The notes under the pieces are model-generated. The model searched no databases and had not been told where the DNA came from. It was given only the letters and a program-made list of their open reading frames with translations. Both the position numbers and the translations under genes were made by a program. DNA of 64,000 nt. It comes from Halioxenophilus sp033283405. Lineage in GTDB: Bacteria; Pseudomonadota; Gammaproteobacteria; Pseudomonadales; Cellvibrionaceae. Location: assembly GCF_033283405.1 (NCBI RefSeq), contig NZ_JAWMQR010000007.1, positions 1 through 64,000 on the forward strand, in the 5' to 3' direction. Shown here piece after piece: positions 47,414 to 56,751 of the stretch (position 1 is its first letter; each line of letters starts with the position of its first letter).

Positions 47414-47450
47414 AGGACGCGTTGAATAATTGATGGATGCTTTGAATAAG
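47391..47450 (+). repeat. Three tandem 20-base copies spanning the hup stop
   Basis: Copies at 47391-47410, 47411-47430 and 47431-47450 read TGAAGGACGCGTTAAATAAT, TGAAGGACGCGTTGAATAAT and TGATGGATGCTTTGAATAAG. The first contains codons for the HU C-terminus; the others follow the stop. Confidence 0.9.
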
Positions 47451-47473
47451 GGTTAACCGAACACACGCCAGCA

Positions 47474-47505
47474 ACAAAAACAGGAGCCGAGGCTCCTGTT
47501 TTTGT
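47474..47505. terminator. Rho-independent terminator between hup and the HDOD gene
   Basis: The stem AAAAACAGGAGCC/GGCTCCTGTTTTT with a two-base centre is flanked by A and T runs. It can work for both the converging genes. Confidence 0.92.
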
Positions 47506-47539
47506 ATCCGACTGCCAGTCTGGCGGGTTGCCGCTCGGT

Positions 47540-48955
47540 TTATCCGGCCAGCTCGCCGGCGATGTTTTCCAGCTCCATTTTGGAATTCATGATGCTGCTG
47601 ACGGTTTCGTCGAGGCCGCTGCGCTCCAGGTGGACGCGCGCCAACAGCTCATTGGAGAGGTAGACCGTGGGGCCGCTGCCCATGTTGTACTTCTGCAGCA
47701 GTGCCTGGGCGATGTAGAGCAGATTGGCGTAGACGGCGTGCTCGCCCTGGTAGCTTGGGTCGTTCTGGTGACGCAGAGCAACGACTACCTCTTCGGGCAT
47801 ATGCCAGCTCTCCATCAGCCAGGCGGCCAACTGGGCACGGTTGACGCCCAGCAGTTGTTTCTCAACCACTTGGTGGCTGACGTGGGGGTTGGCATTCCAG
47901 GTATCGCACAGGCGATCAAAGTGGGGTGGAAAGACATCCGCCAGAATCAGAAAACCGAAGTTGTGCAGCAGCCCGCTCAGGTAGGCGAGGCCGAAGCCGG
48001 GCCGATACTGGCGGGGAATAGCCGTGACCAGGGCCTCCATAATGGCGGCGGTATAAACTGCTGAGCGCCAGTAGGGCTGAATGCCATAGGGGCCGCTTTT
48101 GGGGATCTCCAGGGTGCGGCTTAAGGCGATACCGAGTGCCAGGTTCAACACCATATCGAAGCCGAGTACCCGCACAATGGCGTCGTGGATACTGCGAATC
48201 TTGCCGGGCGCCGAGTAGTAGGGCGAAGAGGCCCAACTGACCACCTGGGCCGCCAGGCTGGGGTCGGTCTCGACGATCTCCGACAAGTCACTGATATCGG
48301 CGTTGGGGTCGACCCGCAACTTGATGATGCGTTGGGCGGTCTGCGGCAACGGCGGCAGTTCCAGGGTATCTTCCAGGCGCTGCTTGATGCGCAGTTGGGT
48401 GAAGTTAGACACTGCATTACTAATATCTTTCATATCACCACCAGGATTGCGGCAGGACTGCTCTACGTCCGCGATAGAGATGGCGATATCCAGGCACAGG
48501 GCTTTGTTTTCCATCAACTCAGCCAGAGCCTGGTTATCAACCTGTAACAGATGCGGTGACTTACCGGAGTCGAGCAGTACGCTCTTGCCACCGTTGACTA
48601 GACGCTCATCAATGACGGTGGTTAAGCCGGCAATATTGGGAATGGCGGGGATGGCGTCCAGGTTTTTACTGCGCGTGAATTTTTCCCACTCCCGGGGGGA
48701 GACCGGCGCCAGCGTGCGCTGGGTAAGCTGGCGCAGGCGCTGGAGATCGAGCATGCAATCACCTGGAATCAGCGCCAACAGCTTGCCTTCGCTGTCTTCC
48801 AACAGGATGGAGCGGGCAACCGATTGGTCGCGCAGATGTTGATCGCGGTAATCTTGGGGCTGTGGGTCTTTATCGTCAGCGTACATGGTCATGGTGTATG
48901 CTATCTGCTTGTTATCTAACAACTTTTTTACATTGCTCGGAAACTGCACCGACAT
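47540..48955 (-). CDS. YbaK-like/HDOD fusion protein
   Basis: This 471-residue protein has an N-terminal domain of about 165 residues resembling the YbaK/aminoacyl-tRNA-deacylase fold (PSNVKKLLDNKQIAYTM, LALIPGDCMLDLQRL). An HDOD domain occupies about 195-400 (LEDTLELPPLPQTAQRIIKLR, LSEIVETDPSLAAQVVSWASS, LSGLLHNFGFLILADVFPPHF). HDOD proteins are signalling proteins related to HD hydrolases but usually inactive. This YbaK-HDOD arrangement is known from Pseudomonas relatives; its role is unclear. Confidence 0.85.
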   Translation of the reverse strand: MSVQFPSNVKKLLDNKQIAYTMTMYADDKDPQPQDYRDQHLRDQSVARSILLEDSEGKLLALIPGDCMLDLQRLRQLTQRTLAPVSPREWEKFTRSKNLDAIPAIPNIAGLTTVIDERLVNGGKSVLLDSGKSPHLLQVDNQALAELMENKALCLDIAISIADVEQSCRNPGGDMKDISNAVSNFTQLRIKQRLEDTLELPPLPQTAQRIIKLRVDPNADISDLSEIVETDPSLAAQVVSWASSPYYSAPGKIRSIHDAIVRVLGFDMVLNLALGIALSRTLEIPKSGPYGIQPYWRSAVYTAAIMEALVTAIPRQYRPGFGLAYLSGLLHNFGFLILADVFPPHFDRLCDTWNANPHVSHQVVEKQLLGVNRAQLAAWLMESWHMPEEVVVALRHQNDPSYQGEHAVYANLLYIAQALLQKYNMGSGPTVYLSNELLARVHLERSGLDETVSSIMNSKMELENIAGELAG

Positions 48956-49227
48956 AATTCCTGCCTAATCTAATCCCGAGAATTAAATCAATGGCCATGC
49001 CTGGCGATGGCCGGTGATCGAGCCGGCCAGTGTTAGTTGCCGGCCTGCGTATTTGAAAAATTTTGGTTAGTTCACCACCTGGGGTGCAGGGTATTGGGGT
49101 GCACCAATGGACGGGGTGACTGTTTTTAAGTGTAGATCAGGGTCTGGGGTTAGCGGGGGTAAAATTTACAATTTGCGCTAAACAGCGCACAGACTGACGC
49201 TCTTTTCAACGAAATTGTAGTTTAAAC

Positions 49228-51336
49228 TCACGCTTCGGCGAACTGCTCCCGCTCCGCCAGCCAGCGTTCAATCAACGGCGTCACCCGCTCCGGGTACTGG
49301 GTGAAAAGCGTTTCACCCATGGTTTCAACGTGGGGCAGGAGTGCCTGGTGTTGGCTGAGATCGGCGATACGGAATTGAATATCGCCGGTTTGGCGGGTGC
49401 CAAGCACCTCGCCCGGGCCGCGCAGTTTCATATCCTCTTCCGCAATCACGAAGCCATCGCTGGTGGTTTTCATCACCTCCAGCCGTTGCCGGGCGGTTTT
49501 GCCCAGTGGCTTCTGGTAGAGCAACACGCAGTGGCTCTCGGCGGTACCGCGGCCGACGCGACCGCGCAGCTGATGCAGTTGCGCCAGCCCCAGCCGCTCC
49601 GGGTTTTCAATAATCATCAGGCTGGCATTGGGCACATCGACCCCCACCTCAATCACCGTTGTGGCCACCAGCAACTGCAGCTCACCGGCTTTGAAGCGGG
49701 CCATCTGCCGGTCTTTGTCGCTGCCGCTCATGCGGCCGTGAATCAGGCCAATGGTGAGCGTGGGCAGGGCTTTTTGCAGGCTCTGGCAGAGCTCCTCCGC
49801 CGCCTGCGCCTGCAGCGTCTCGGACTCATCGATCAGGGTGCAGACCCAATAGGCCTGCCGGCCCTGGGCGCAGTTGCCGCCGACGCGGGTGATCACCTCG
49901 GCCCGACGTTCATTGTTAACCGTAACGGTTTTGATGGCGGTACGCCCGGGCGGCAGCTCGTCGATGACCGAGATATCCAGGCTGGCATAGAGGCTCATGG
50001 CCAGGGTGCGTGGAATGGGGGTGGCGGTGAGTAGCAGCAGGTGGGGCTTGGCGCGCTCATTCTTCTGCTGCAGCGCCAGCCGCTGGAAAACACCAAAGCG
50101 GTGCTGTTCATCGATGATCACCAGGGCCAGGTCGTCGAAGGTGACCGACTCCTGAAACAGCGCCTGGGTGCCGACCAGCACCTGGAGGTCGCCGCGGGTG
50201 ATCCCCTCCTGGGTGGTCTGCCGCTGTTTGGCGGTCAGGCGACCGGTGAGCCAGCCGACCCGAAGCCCCAAGGGCTCCAGCCATCGGCAAAAATTTTGAA
50301 AGTGCTGTTCCGCCAGAATTTCCGTCGGCGCCATCACCGCCACCTGCTTGCCGGCAGCCACCGCGGGCAGGCAGGCGAGGGCGGCAATCAAGGTTTTGCC
50401 ACTGCCGACATCGCCCTGCACCAGCCGGCGCATGGGCATCTTGCGGGCCAGGTCAGCGCTCACCTCCTGATGCACCCTCACCTGGGCGGCGGTGGGAATA
50501 AACGGCAGCTGTTGCAGAAACTGTTTGGTCAGCGGCAGGGCCGGTTGCAGGGCATAGCCACTCCCCTGACTGCGCCAGCGCTGCTGCCGCAGGCTCAGGT
50601 GGTGCGCGAGCAGCTCTTCCAGTGCCAGCCGTTGCTGCAGCGGGTGGCTGCGCTGGGTGAGATCCTGGGCGTTAACCGAACGCGGTGGCCGATGCAGAAA
50701 ACTGAGGATATCGGCGATGGCCGCGCGCCCGCTCAGTGGTTGAATCTCTTTTGGAATCAGATCCTCGATTGGGGTCTGGCCGCAGCGCTCGAGCAACTGC
50801 TCGGTGAGTTGCAGCCACTTCTTCTGGCTGATGCCCTCGGTGCTGGGGTAGATGGGGGTGAGCCCTTCCGGCAGCGGCGTGTCGGCGCTGATCAGGGTGG
50901 TTTCCGGGTGGTAGAACTCGAGCCCCGCGGCCCCCCGGCGCGCCTCACCAAACACCCGCAGCAACTGGCCTGGGGCCAGTCGCTCTTTTTGTGCCGCCGA
51001 GAAGTGAAAAAAGCGCAATTGCGTGGTACCGCTGTCATCGGCAATACGGCACACCAGGCTGCGGCGTTTGCCAAACACCACCTGGCTGCCCTGGATATGC
51101 GCCTCGACCACCGCATAACTGCCCGGTTGCAGTTCGCCGATGGGGGTGATGTGGGTCTGGTCGATGTAACGCAGCGGCAGGTGGAACAGCAGATCGCGAA
51201 AGCAGCGGATACCGAGCTTCTCCAGCTTGGCCGCCAGTTGTGGGCCAACGCCCTTAAGCGCTGTGATGGGGGTCAGTTCAAATGGCGGTTGTCTGCTGCC
51301 GGCGGTCAAATTTATGTTCCCAGTTGTGCTTATCAC
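49228..51336 (-). CDS. recG: ATP-dependent DNA helicase RecG
   Basis: This 702-residue protein, close to the usual 693, has the wedge/OB domain (LRYIDQTHITPIGELQPGSYAV), Walker A (VQGDVGSGKTLIAALACL), the DExH motif VIIDEQHRFGVFQRL, LLLTATPIPRTLAMSLYASLD, and the helicase C motifs (ATTVIEVGVDVPNASLMIIE, QLRGRVGRG). It remodels stalled replication forks and branched DNA. The downstream neighbours differ, but recG-oxyR adjacency is typical of pseudomonads. Confidence 0.97.
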   Translation of the reverse strand: MISTTGNINLTAGSRQPPFELTPITALKGVGPQLAAKLEKLGIRCFRDLLFHLPLRYIDQTHITPIGELQPGSYAVVEAHIQGSQVVFGKRRSLVCRIADDSGTTQLRFFHFSAAQKERLAPGQLLRVFGEARRGAAGLEFYHPETTLISADTPLPEGLTPIYPSTEGISQKKWLQLTEQLLERCGQTPIEDLIPKEIQPLSGRAAIADILSFLHRPPRSVNAQDLTQRSHPLQQRLALEELLAHHLSLRQQRWRSQGSGYALQPALPLTKQFLQQLPFIPTAAQVRVHQEVSADLARKMPMRRLVQGDVGSGKTLIAALACLPAVAAGKQVAVMAPTEILAEQHFQNFCRWLEPLGLRVGWLTGRLTAKQRQTTQEGITRGDLQVLVGTQALFQESVTFDDLALVIIDEQHRFGVFQRLALQQKNERAKPHLLLLTATPIPRTLAMSLYASLDISVIDELPPGRTAIKTVTVNNERRAEVITRVGGNCAQGRQAYWVCTLIDESETLQAQAAEELCQSLQKALPTLTIGLIHGRMSGSDKDRQMARFKAGELQLLVATTVIEVGVDVPNASLMIIENPERLGLAQLHQLRGRVGRGTAESHCVLLYQKPLGKTARQRLEVMKTTSDGFVIAEEDMKLRGPGEVLGTRQTGDIQFRIADLSQHQALLPHVETMGETLFTQYPERVTPLIERWLAEREQFAEA

Positions 51337-51500
51337 CGGGGCTCTCCAGCCCAGGGGTTAATGCTAGTCGTTTTTGCGGGAGAAGGTGAAGTCGCTGTGG
51401 CAATTTGCCGGCCATCGGCGCCCGGTCGTGCAGCACTGATGACAACATTTCATCATAAATTATAGGTAGTGGGCGTTTGCCAGTGTTCGGCGGCAACTTG

Positions 51501-52427
51501 CTACTGTTGCCGCTCCAGCTGACACTGGTTGATCGCCTGGCGCAGCACGTCGATGGCTTTATGGCGCGGAAAGCTGGCGCGCCAGGCCAGGGCCACCGTG
51601 CGGCTGGGGGCCAGGTCGGAGAAGGGGCGCACCACCAACTGGTCGCTGTTGTAGAAGGGGCTGGTGGCGGCGGAACTCGGCAGAATGGTGATGCCGAGGC
51701 CCGAGGCGACCATGTGGCGCAGTGTCTCGAGCGAGCTGCCCTCGGCCGCCGTGCGAATTTTGGAGTGGTTGAAGTCGTTCTCCGCCGAGGGGCGCAGGTT
51801 GGGGCAGGCTTCAAATACCTGGTCGCGGAAGCAGTGGCCCTCACCCAGCAGCAGAATATTTTGTGACTCCAGATCCTGGGCCGAGATCGACTCCTTGGCG
51901 GCCAGCGGGTGGCCTTTATAAAGCAGCACCACAAACGACTCATCGTACAGCGGCTGGGTAACCACATCGGCCTCGGTAAACGGCAGGGCGACAATAATCA
52001 CATCCAGCTCGCCGTTGCGCAGGCGCTGGCGCAGGGTGGCGGTGAAGCCCTCCTCGACATAGAGCGGCATATCAGAGGCGCGTTTGAGCAGTTCGGGAAT
52101 AAAGTGCGGAAAGAGATAGGGGCCGATGGTGAAAATCGCACCCACCTGCAATGGGCTGCGCAGCTGATCTTTGCCGGCGGTGGCCAGGTCTTTGATGGCC
52201 GAGGTCTGTTCCAGCACCAGCTGCGCTTGCGTGACGATGGACTCGCCCAGCGGCGTCGGTTTCACCCGGGTCTTGGAGCGCTCAAACAGCGCCACACCCA
52301 GTTCATCTTCCAGTTTCTTAACAGCGATACTCAGCGTTGGCTGGGAGACAAAACACTTCTCGGCGGCGCGGCCAAAATGCTGCTCTTGGGCCAGGGTAAC
52401 AATGTAGCGCAGTTCGGTCAGGGTCAT
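51501..52427 (-). CDS. oxyR: Hydrogen-peroxide-sensing LysR regulator OxyR
   Basis: This 308-residue LysR-type regulator has the N-terminal winged helix (MTLTELRYIVTLAQEQHFGRAA, SQPTLSIAVKKLEDELG). The peroxide-sensing cysteines are at positions 199 and 208 in GEGHCFRDQVFEAC, the same numbers as in E. coli OxyR, so the disulfide switch is intact. It activates catalase, peroxidase and iron-control genes; yaaA in this window may be a target. Confidence 0.96.
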   Translation of the reverse strand: MTLTELRYIVTLAQEQHFGRAAEKCFVSQPTLSIAVKKLEDELGVALFERSKTRVKPTPLGESIVTQAQLVLEQTSAIKDLATAGKDQLRSPLQVGAIFTIGPYLFPHFIPELLKRASDMPLYVEEGFTATLRQRLRNGELDVIIVALPFTEADVVTQPLYDESFVVLLYKGHPLAAKESISAQDLESQNILLLGEGHCFRDQVFEACPNLRPSAENDFNHSKIRTAAEGSSLETLRHMVASGLGITILPSSAATSPFYNSDQLVVRPFSDLAPSRTVALAWRASFPRHKAIDVLRQAINQCQLERQQ

Positions 52428-52599
52428 GCGGATCTATCTCGTTGGATTTATAGTCACTACTGGAGGGTAAGCCTACTAAAGGTTTTTGTCGTTGGCTATC
52501 AGTTACGGGTTTGTGATTTATTTTATTAAGATATGAGATAAATAGCTTTTTTCTATGATGTTTTAGTTTTGTTGCGAGGGTGCGGTGGAGATGAATAGT

Positions 52600-53484
52600 A
52601 TGGGTGAGCGCAAGCTGCTCTGGTTGGGTTGTGGCAGCCTGGCGGCGGAGTTTGCCAGCTTGCCTGAACGGCAGGCTTATACCCAGGCGCTGGGGGTGCG
52701 TCGGCGGCCGGAGCGGATAGCCGCGGGCTTCGAGGCCCTTGCCGCCGATTTTAACCAGCCGGGCAGCCTAGCCCCTATCTTGGCCGGCGGCCGCTGCAGC
52801 CACATTGTGGTCAGCCTCACTCCCGGCGAGCGCTCCGATGCGGGCTACCAGCGCGGCTATGTGGCGGCGAGTGCAACGATCATCGCCGAGCTGCAGGCTG
52901 CCGGTGTGGCACCCGAGCGGGTGGTGTTTGTCTCCAGCACCAGCGTTTACGGCCAGAGTGATGGTGAGTGGGTGGATGAGAGTAGTGTCGCCGAGCCCGA
53001 TGGCTTCGCTGGCCAGCGTCTGCTTGAGGCAGAGGCTCTGTGGCGGCAATCCGGGCTGCCGGTGGTGTGTGTGCGCTTTTCCGGCATCTACGGCCCAGGG
53101 CGCAACCGTCTGTTACAGCAGGTGTTGCAGGGGCAAGGGGGGGTAAAAGCGCCGCCGGTCTATACCAATCGCATTCATCAACACGACTGCGCCCGGGTTA
53201 TCGCCCATCTTCTGGCAAGCCATGAGGTACCAGAGCTGTTAATTGGCACCGACAGCTGCCCGGCGCCGCAATGGGAGGTGAAAAGCTGGCTGGCCGAGGC
53301 CTTGGGCCAACGGCTGGCCAAGCTGCCGCCGCTGTTGGCGAGCGCTGGGCCGAGTGCCAGCAAGCGCCTGAGTAACAAGCGCCTGTTGGCCATGGGTATC
53401 GAGCTGCAATACCCCAGCTACCGGGAGGGTTACCCCGCCATCATCGATGCATTTATCGCGGGTGGGGCCGGTAGTGGGGAATAA
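52600..53484 (+). CDS. NAD(P)-binding SDR/epimerase-like protein (YeeZ type)
   Basis: This protein of about 294 residues starts KLLWLGCGSLAAEFA, a slightly altered GxGxxG, with VVFVSSTSVYGQSDGEWVDE holding the Ser and Tyr of extended SDRs, and VVCVRFSGIYGPGRNRLL. It resembles YeeZ-like atypical epimerases. The ATG at 52600 has GGAG nine bases before it; ATG 52591 and GTG 52585 are alternatives. It is divergent from oxyR and converges on ridA. The substrate is unknown. Confidence 0.85.
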   Translation: MGERKLLWLGCGSLAAEFASLPERQAYTQALGVRRRPERIAAGFEALAADFNQPGSLAPILAGGRCSHIVVSLTPGERSDAGYQRGYVAASATIIAELQAAGVAPERVVFVSSTSVYGQSDGEWVDESSVAEPDGFAGQRLLEAEALWRQSGLPVVCVRFSGIYGPGRNRLLQQVLQGQGGVKAPPVYTNRIHQHDCARVIAHLLASHEVPELLIGTDSCPAPQWEVKSWLAEALGQRLAKLPPLLASAGPSASKRLSNKRLLAMGIELQYPSYREGYPAIIDAFIAGGAGSGE

Positions 53485-53490
53485 AGGCGG

Positions 53491-53874
53491 TTAGATGACG
53501 GCGATGGCGTCGGCTTCGATCAGTGCGTCTTTGGGCAACTGATTAATACCGATGGCGGCGCGCGCAGGGTAGGGCTTTTCGAAGTAGCCGGCCATCACCT
53601 CATTGACGATGGGGAAGTTGGCCAGGTCGGTCAGGTAGATATTGAGCTTAACAATATCTTTGAGGTTGCCACCGGCGGCCTGAATAACGGCGGTCAGGTT
53701 TTTGAACACCTGATGGGCCTGTTCGGTGAAGTCATCCGAGACCATCTCCATAGTGGCCGGCACCAGGGGAATCTGGCCGGAGAGATAGACGGTATTGTTG
53801 ACTTTGACAGCCTGGGAGTAGGTGCCAATGGCGGCCGGCGCCTGGTCAGTGTGAATGGTTGCTTTGTTAGTCAT
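53491..53874 (-). CDS. ridA: 2-iminobutanoate/2-iminopropanoate deaminase RidA
   Basis: This 127-residue protein has the RidA core: APAAIGTYSQAVKVNNTVYLSGQIPL, FKNLTAVIQAAGG, VKLNIYLTDLANFPIVNEVM and PARAAIGINQLPKDALIEADAIAV, including the key Arg in PARAAIG. It hydrolyses reactive enamine/imine intermediates made by PLP enzymes. It follows spoT on the same strand by about 130 bases. Confidence 0.97.
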   Translation of the reverse strand: MTNKATIHTDQAPAAIGTYSQAVKVNNTVYLSGQIPLVPATMEMVSDDFTEQAHQVFKNLTAVIQAAGGNLKDIVKLNIYLTDLANFPIVNEVMAGYFEKPYPARAAIGINQLPKDALIEADAIAVI

Positions 53875-54001
53875 AGCGCCCCCCGTATGGGCTAAGGTTA
53901 ACGAGGGACAGGCGGGGATTTGAGCTGATGTCGGGTGGTGGTTGGTCTGCCTGCCGCTCGGGAAAAGCCGCCTAGTATAATTACCCGGCGGTTTTAGGCA
54001 A

Positions 54002-56113
54002 TCAGTTTTTGCTGCGGCTCACCCGCAACACTGGGTGCATGCTGCGGATGCGGCGCATGATATTGGCCAGGTGGGTTCGGTTGCTGACCGTTAGTGTTAT
54101 TTGGATCACCATATTCTGGGCGTCGCGCTCATTGACCTGGATCTTCTCAATGCCGGCCCCCTGCTCGGAGATACGGGTCGCCATGTTGGCAATAATGCCG
54201 CGCTCGGAGGCCACCTCCACCCGCAAGCCCACCACAAACTCACCACTGACATGCTCCGCCCAGCTGATGGGGCTGATCGATTCCGGCTTGCTGTTGCGAA
54301 TCTCCGAGAGGTTGCGACACGACTCCTGGTGCACCACCAGCCCCTTGCCGGCGCTGGTGTGGGCGGCAATGGTGTCGCCCGGAATGGGGCGGCAGCAGCG
54401 CGCGAAACTGATCACCAGGGCGTCGGCGGAATCGATAATCAGCGGTGCCCCGCCGATGTAATCGTCGCCGCCGGTGGACACCGGCGCCAGTTTTTGGGCG
54501 ATGGTCTGCGGTGGCCGGCGGCCGAGGCCGATCTCTTCGAGCAGGGCGTCCATGGTCTCCAGTTTGCAATCATCAAGCAGCGACTTGGCCTGCTCGGCGC
54601 TGAGGCCATCAAGGCTCAGCTTGTAGGTGGCCAGGGCCTGGTCGAGCATGCGCGCACCCAGCTCCACCGATTGATTATGACGCTGGTTTTTCAGGTAGTG
54701 GCGAATGGCACTGCGTGCCTTGCCGGAGACGACAAAATTGAGCCAGTTGGGGTTGGGCTGGGCCACCTCGGAGGTGATGATCACCACCCGCTCGCCGCTT
54801 TGCAGCTGGCGCGAGAGCGGTGCCAGGCGATCGTTTACCCGGCAGGCGATACAGTGGTTGCCGATATCGGTATGCACCGCGTAGGCGAAGTCGACGGCGG
54901 TGGCGCCGGCCGGCAGTTCGACAATCTTGCCCTTGGGGGTAAAAACATAAACTTCGTCGGGGAAGAGGTCGATCTTGGCGTTTTCGATAAACTCCAGCGA
55001 GTTGCCCGCCTGCTGTTGAATCTCCAACAGGCCACTCACCCATTTGCGCGCCCGGGCGTGGCTGATCAGGTCTTTGTCTTCCGATTTGTAGAGCCAGTGG
55101 GCGGCAATGCCCTGGTTGGCGAGGGCATCCATCTCCTGAGTGCGAATCTGCACCTCTATCGGTTTGCCATGCAAGCCGACCAACACTGTGTGCAGCGACT
55201 GATAGCCATTCACCTTGGGAATGGCGATGTAATCTTTAAACTCGCCGGGGATGGGTTTGTAGAGGTTGTGGATGGAACCCAGCGCCCGGTAGCAGTCGTC
55301 GACGCTCTGCACGACAATGCGAAAGGCGTGCACATCCATAATCTCTTTGAACGATTTCTTTTTGCTGCGCATCTTGGAGTAGATGCTGAACAGGTGTTTC
55401 TCGCGGCCAAACACCTCGGCCTCGACCTTATCCCGGTCGAGGCGGGCGGCGATATCGGAGCGGATGGTGTCGACCAGCTCCTTGCGGTGGCCGCCGCGTA
55501 CCGACTTTAAGGCGGCGTCCAGGCGCCGCGCCCGCAACGGGTGCATCGCCTGGAAGCAGAGATCTTCAAATTCGATACGGATGTCGTTCATGCCCAGGCG
55601 CGCGGCGATGGGGGCGTAGATCTCCAGCGTCTGCTTGGCGACGCGCCGTTTTTTCTCCGGCCGCAGTGCGCCTAAGGTGCGCATGTTGTGCAAGCGGTCG
55701 GAAAGTTTTACCAGAATCACGCGAATATCCTTGGCCATGGCCAAGGTCATTTTGCGGAAATTCTCGGCCTCTTTTTCCGCCTGGGATTCAAACTCCATCT
55801 GCGTCAGCTTGCTCACACCATCGACCAGCTCGGCAACGGTTTCGCCAAACTGCGTGGTGAGCGCGCCCTTATTGATGGCGGTATCTTCGATCACATCGTG
55901 CAGCATGGCGGCCATCAGGCTTTGATGGTCCATGTGCATTTCCGAGAGGATGGAGGCAACTTGCAGAGGGTGGGTAACGTAGGCTTCGCCGGAGGTGCGG
56001 CGCTGGCCGTCGTGGGCCTGTTCAGCATAAAAGTAGGAGCGGCGTACCAAATTGACCTGCTCCGGGTCGAGGTAGCTGGCGATATGCTGACTTAATTTTT
56101 CGATGTTGACCAC
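54002..56113 (-). CDS. spoT: Bifunctional (p)ppGpp synthetase/hydrolase SpoT
   Basis: This protein of about 703 residues has a full hydrolase domain (AMLHDVIEDTAINKGAL, LVDGVSKLTQ, VKLSDRLHNMRTLGALRPEK), a synthetase domain (FGREKHLFSIYSKM, DYIAIPKVNGYQSLHT), TGS (DEVYVFTPKGKIVELPAGATAVDFAYAVHTDIGN) and ACT at the end. It makes and degrades the stringent alarmone. The GTG giving VVNIEKLSQHIASYLD matches the SpoT N-terminus; the longer frame up to 56227 is not conserved, and no clear ribosome site was seen. Confidence 0.96.
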   Translation of the reverse strand: MVNIEKLSQHIASYLDPEQVNLVRRSYFYAEQAHDGQRRTSGEAYVTHPLQVASILSEMHMDHQSLMAAMLHDVIEDTAINKGALTTQFGETVAELVDGVSKLTQMEFESQAEKEAENFRKMTLAMAKDIRVILVKLSDRLHNMRTLGALRPEKKRRVAKQTLEIYAPIAARLGMNDIRIEFEDLCFQAMHPLRARRLDAALKSVRGGHRKELVDTIRSDIAARLDRDKVEAEVFGREKHLFSIYSKMRSKKKSFKEIMDVHAFRIVVQSVDDCYRALGSIHNLYKPIPGEFKDYIAIPKVNGYQSLHTVLVGLHGKPIEVQIRTQEMDALANQGIAAHWLYKSEDKDLISHARARKWVSGLLEIQQQAGNSLEFIENAKIDLFPDEVYVFTPKGKIVELPAGATAVDFAYAVHTDIGNHCIACRVNDRLAPLSRQLQSGERVVIITSEVAQPNPNWLNFVVSGKARSAIRHYLKNQRHNQSVELGARMLDQALATYKLSLDGLSAEQAKSLLDDCKLETMDALLEEIGLGRRPPQTIAQKLAPVSTGGDDYIGGAPLIIDSADALVISFARCCRPIPGDTIAAHTSAGKGLVVHQESCRNLSEIRNSKPESISPISWAEHVSGEFVVGLRVEVASERGIIANMATRISEQGAGIEKIQVNERDAQNMVIQITLTVSNRTHLANIMRRIRSMHPVLRVSRSKN

Positions 56114-56435
56114 GTTCGTATTGCCGACGGCCGAATTACCAGTGAATGAGTGATTGACTTTCCCTGGCCTGACTGCCCGGTAGGTGACAATACCGGCAAA
56201 GCACACCCTTTGCCAAGCCCCCGGCACGTGCCCAGGCGCAAATCTATGACACAGACTGTCATTGCTCGGTGGTGTTGAATTGCATCGAGAGCAGTTTGAG
56301 GGGGAGCTGTTTTAAGCGCGGTGTATGCAGTGAGGGTTTTAGAGCAGCACTATTAAGCGGGTCTTAATAGCGGTTGGTCGGTGGTGGCGCAGGCCGCCTT
56401 GGCTAAGGCGGCCGGTGCACGGATGGGGCGAGCCG

Positions 56436-56687
56436 TTATTCGTCGAGCAATTCGATACTGCTAGGGAACTCGTCGTCGACCTCTTCTTTCTGGTCGAGAA
56501 TGCTGGCATCCACCAGGCCCTCTTCAATTTCACGCAGGGCAATTACGGTGGGCTTGTCGTTCTCTTCCGGCACCATGGGATCTTTGCCGCCGACGGCGAT
56601 TTGGCGGGCGCGTTTGCTGCCAACCAGCACCAGCTCAAAGCGGTTGTCGACATGGTTCAGGCAATCTTCAACAGTAATGCGGGCCAT
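56436..56687 (-). CDS. rpoZ: DNA-directed RNA polymerase omega subunit
   Basis: This protein of about 83 residues starts MARITVEDCLNHVDNRFELVLVGSKRARQ, the standard omega N-terminus, and ends in an acidic tail. It helps assemble RNA polymerase and contributes to ppGpp binding. The MARITVEDCL start is universal in the family, so the longer upstream frame is rejected. It lies between gmk and spoT as in most gammaproteobacteria. Confidence 0.97.
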   Translation of the reverse strand: MARITVEDCLNHVDNRFELVLVGSKRARQIAVGGKDPMVPEENDKPTVIALREIEEGLVDASILDQKEEVDDEFPSSIELLDE

Positions 56688-56751
56688 AGGTGTTTCCGTA
56701 TTGGTCAATAGGGTTGTGCTAAGGGCGGAGGATTGTACGCAAATTGTCCAG

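Noticed and set aside
50041..51465. 474-residue plus-strand frame opposite recG
   Set aside because: It lies antisense to recG, whose helicase motifs are unmistakable; composition is a by-product of GC-rich codons.
54101..55510. 469-residue plus-strand frame opposite spoT
   Set aside because: Antisense shadow of spoT with no protein-family features.
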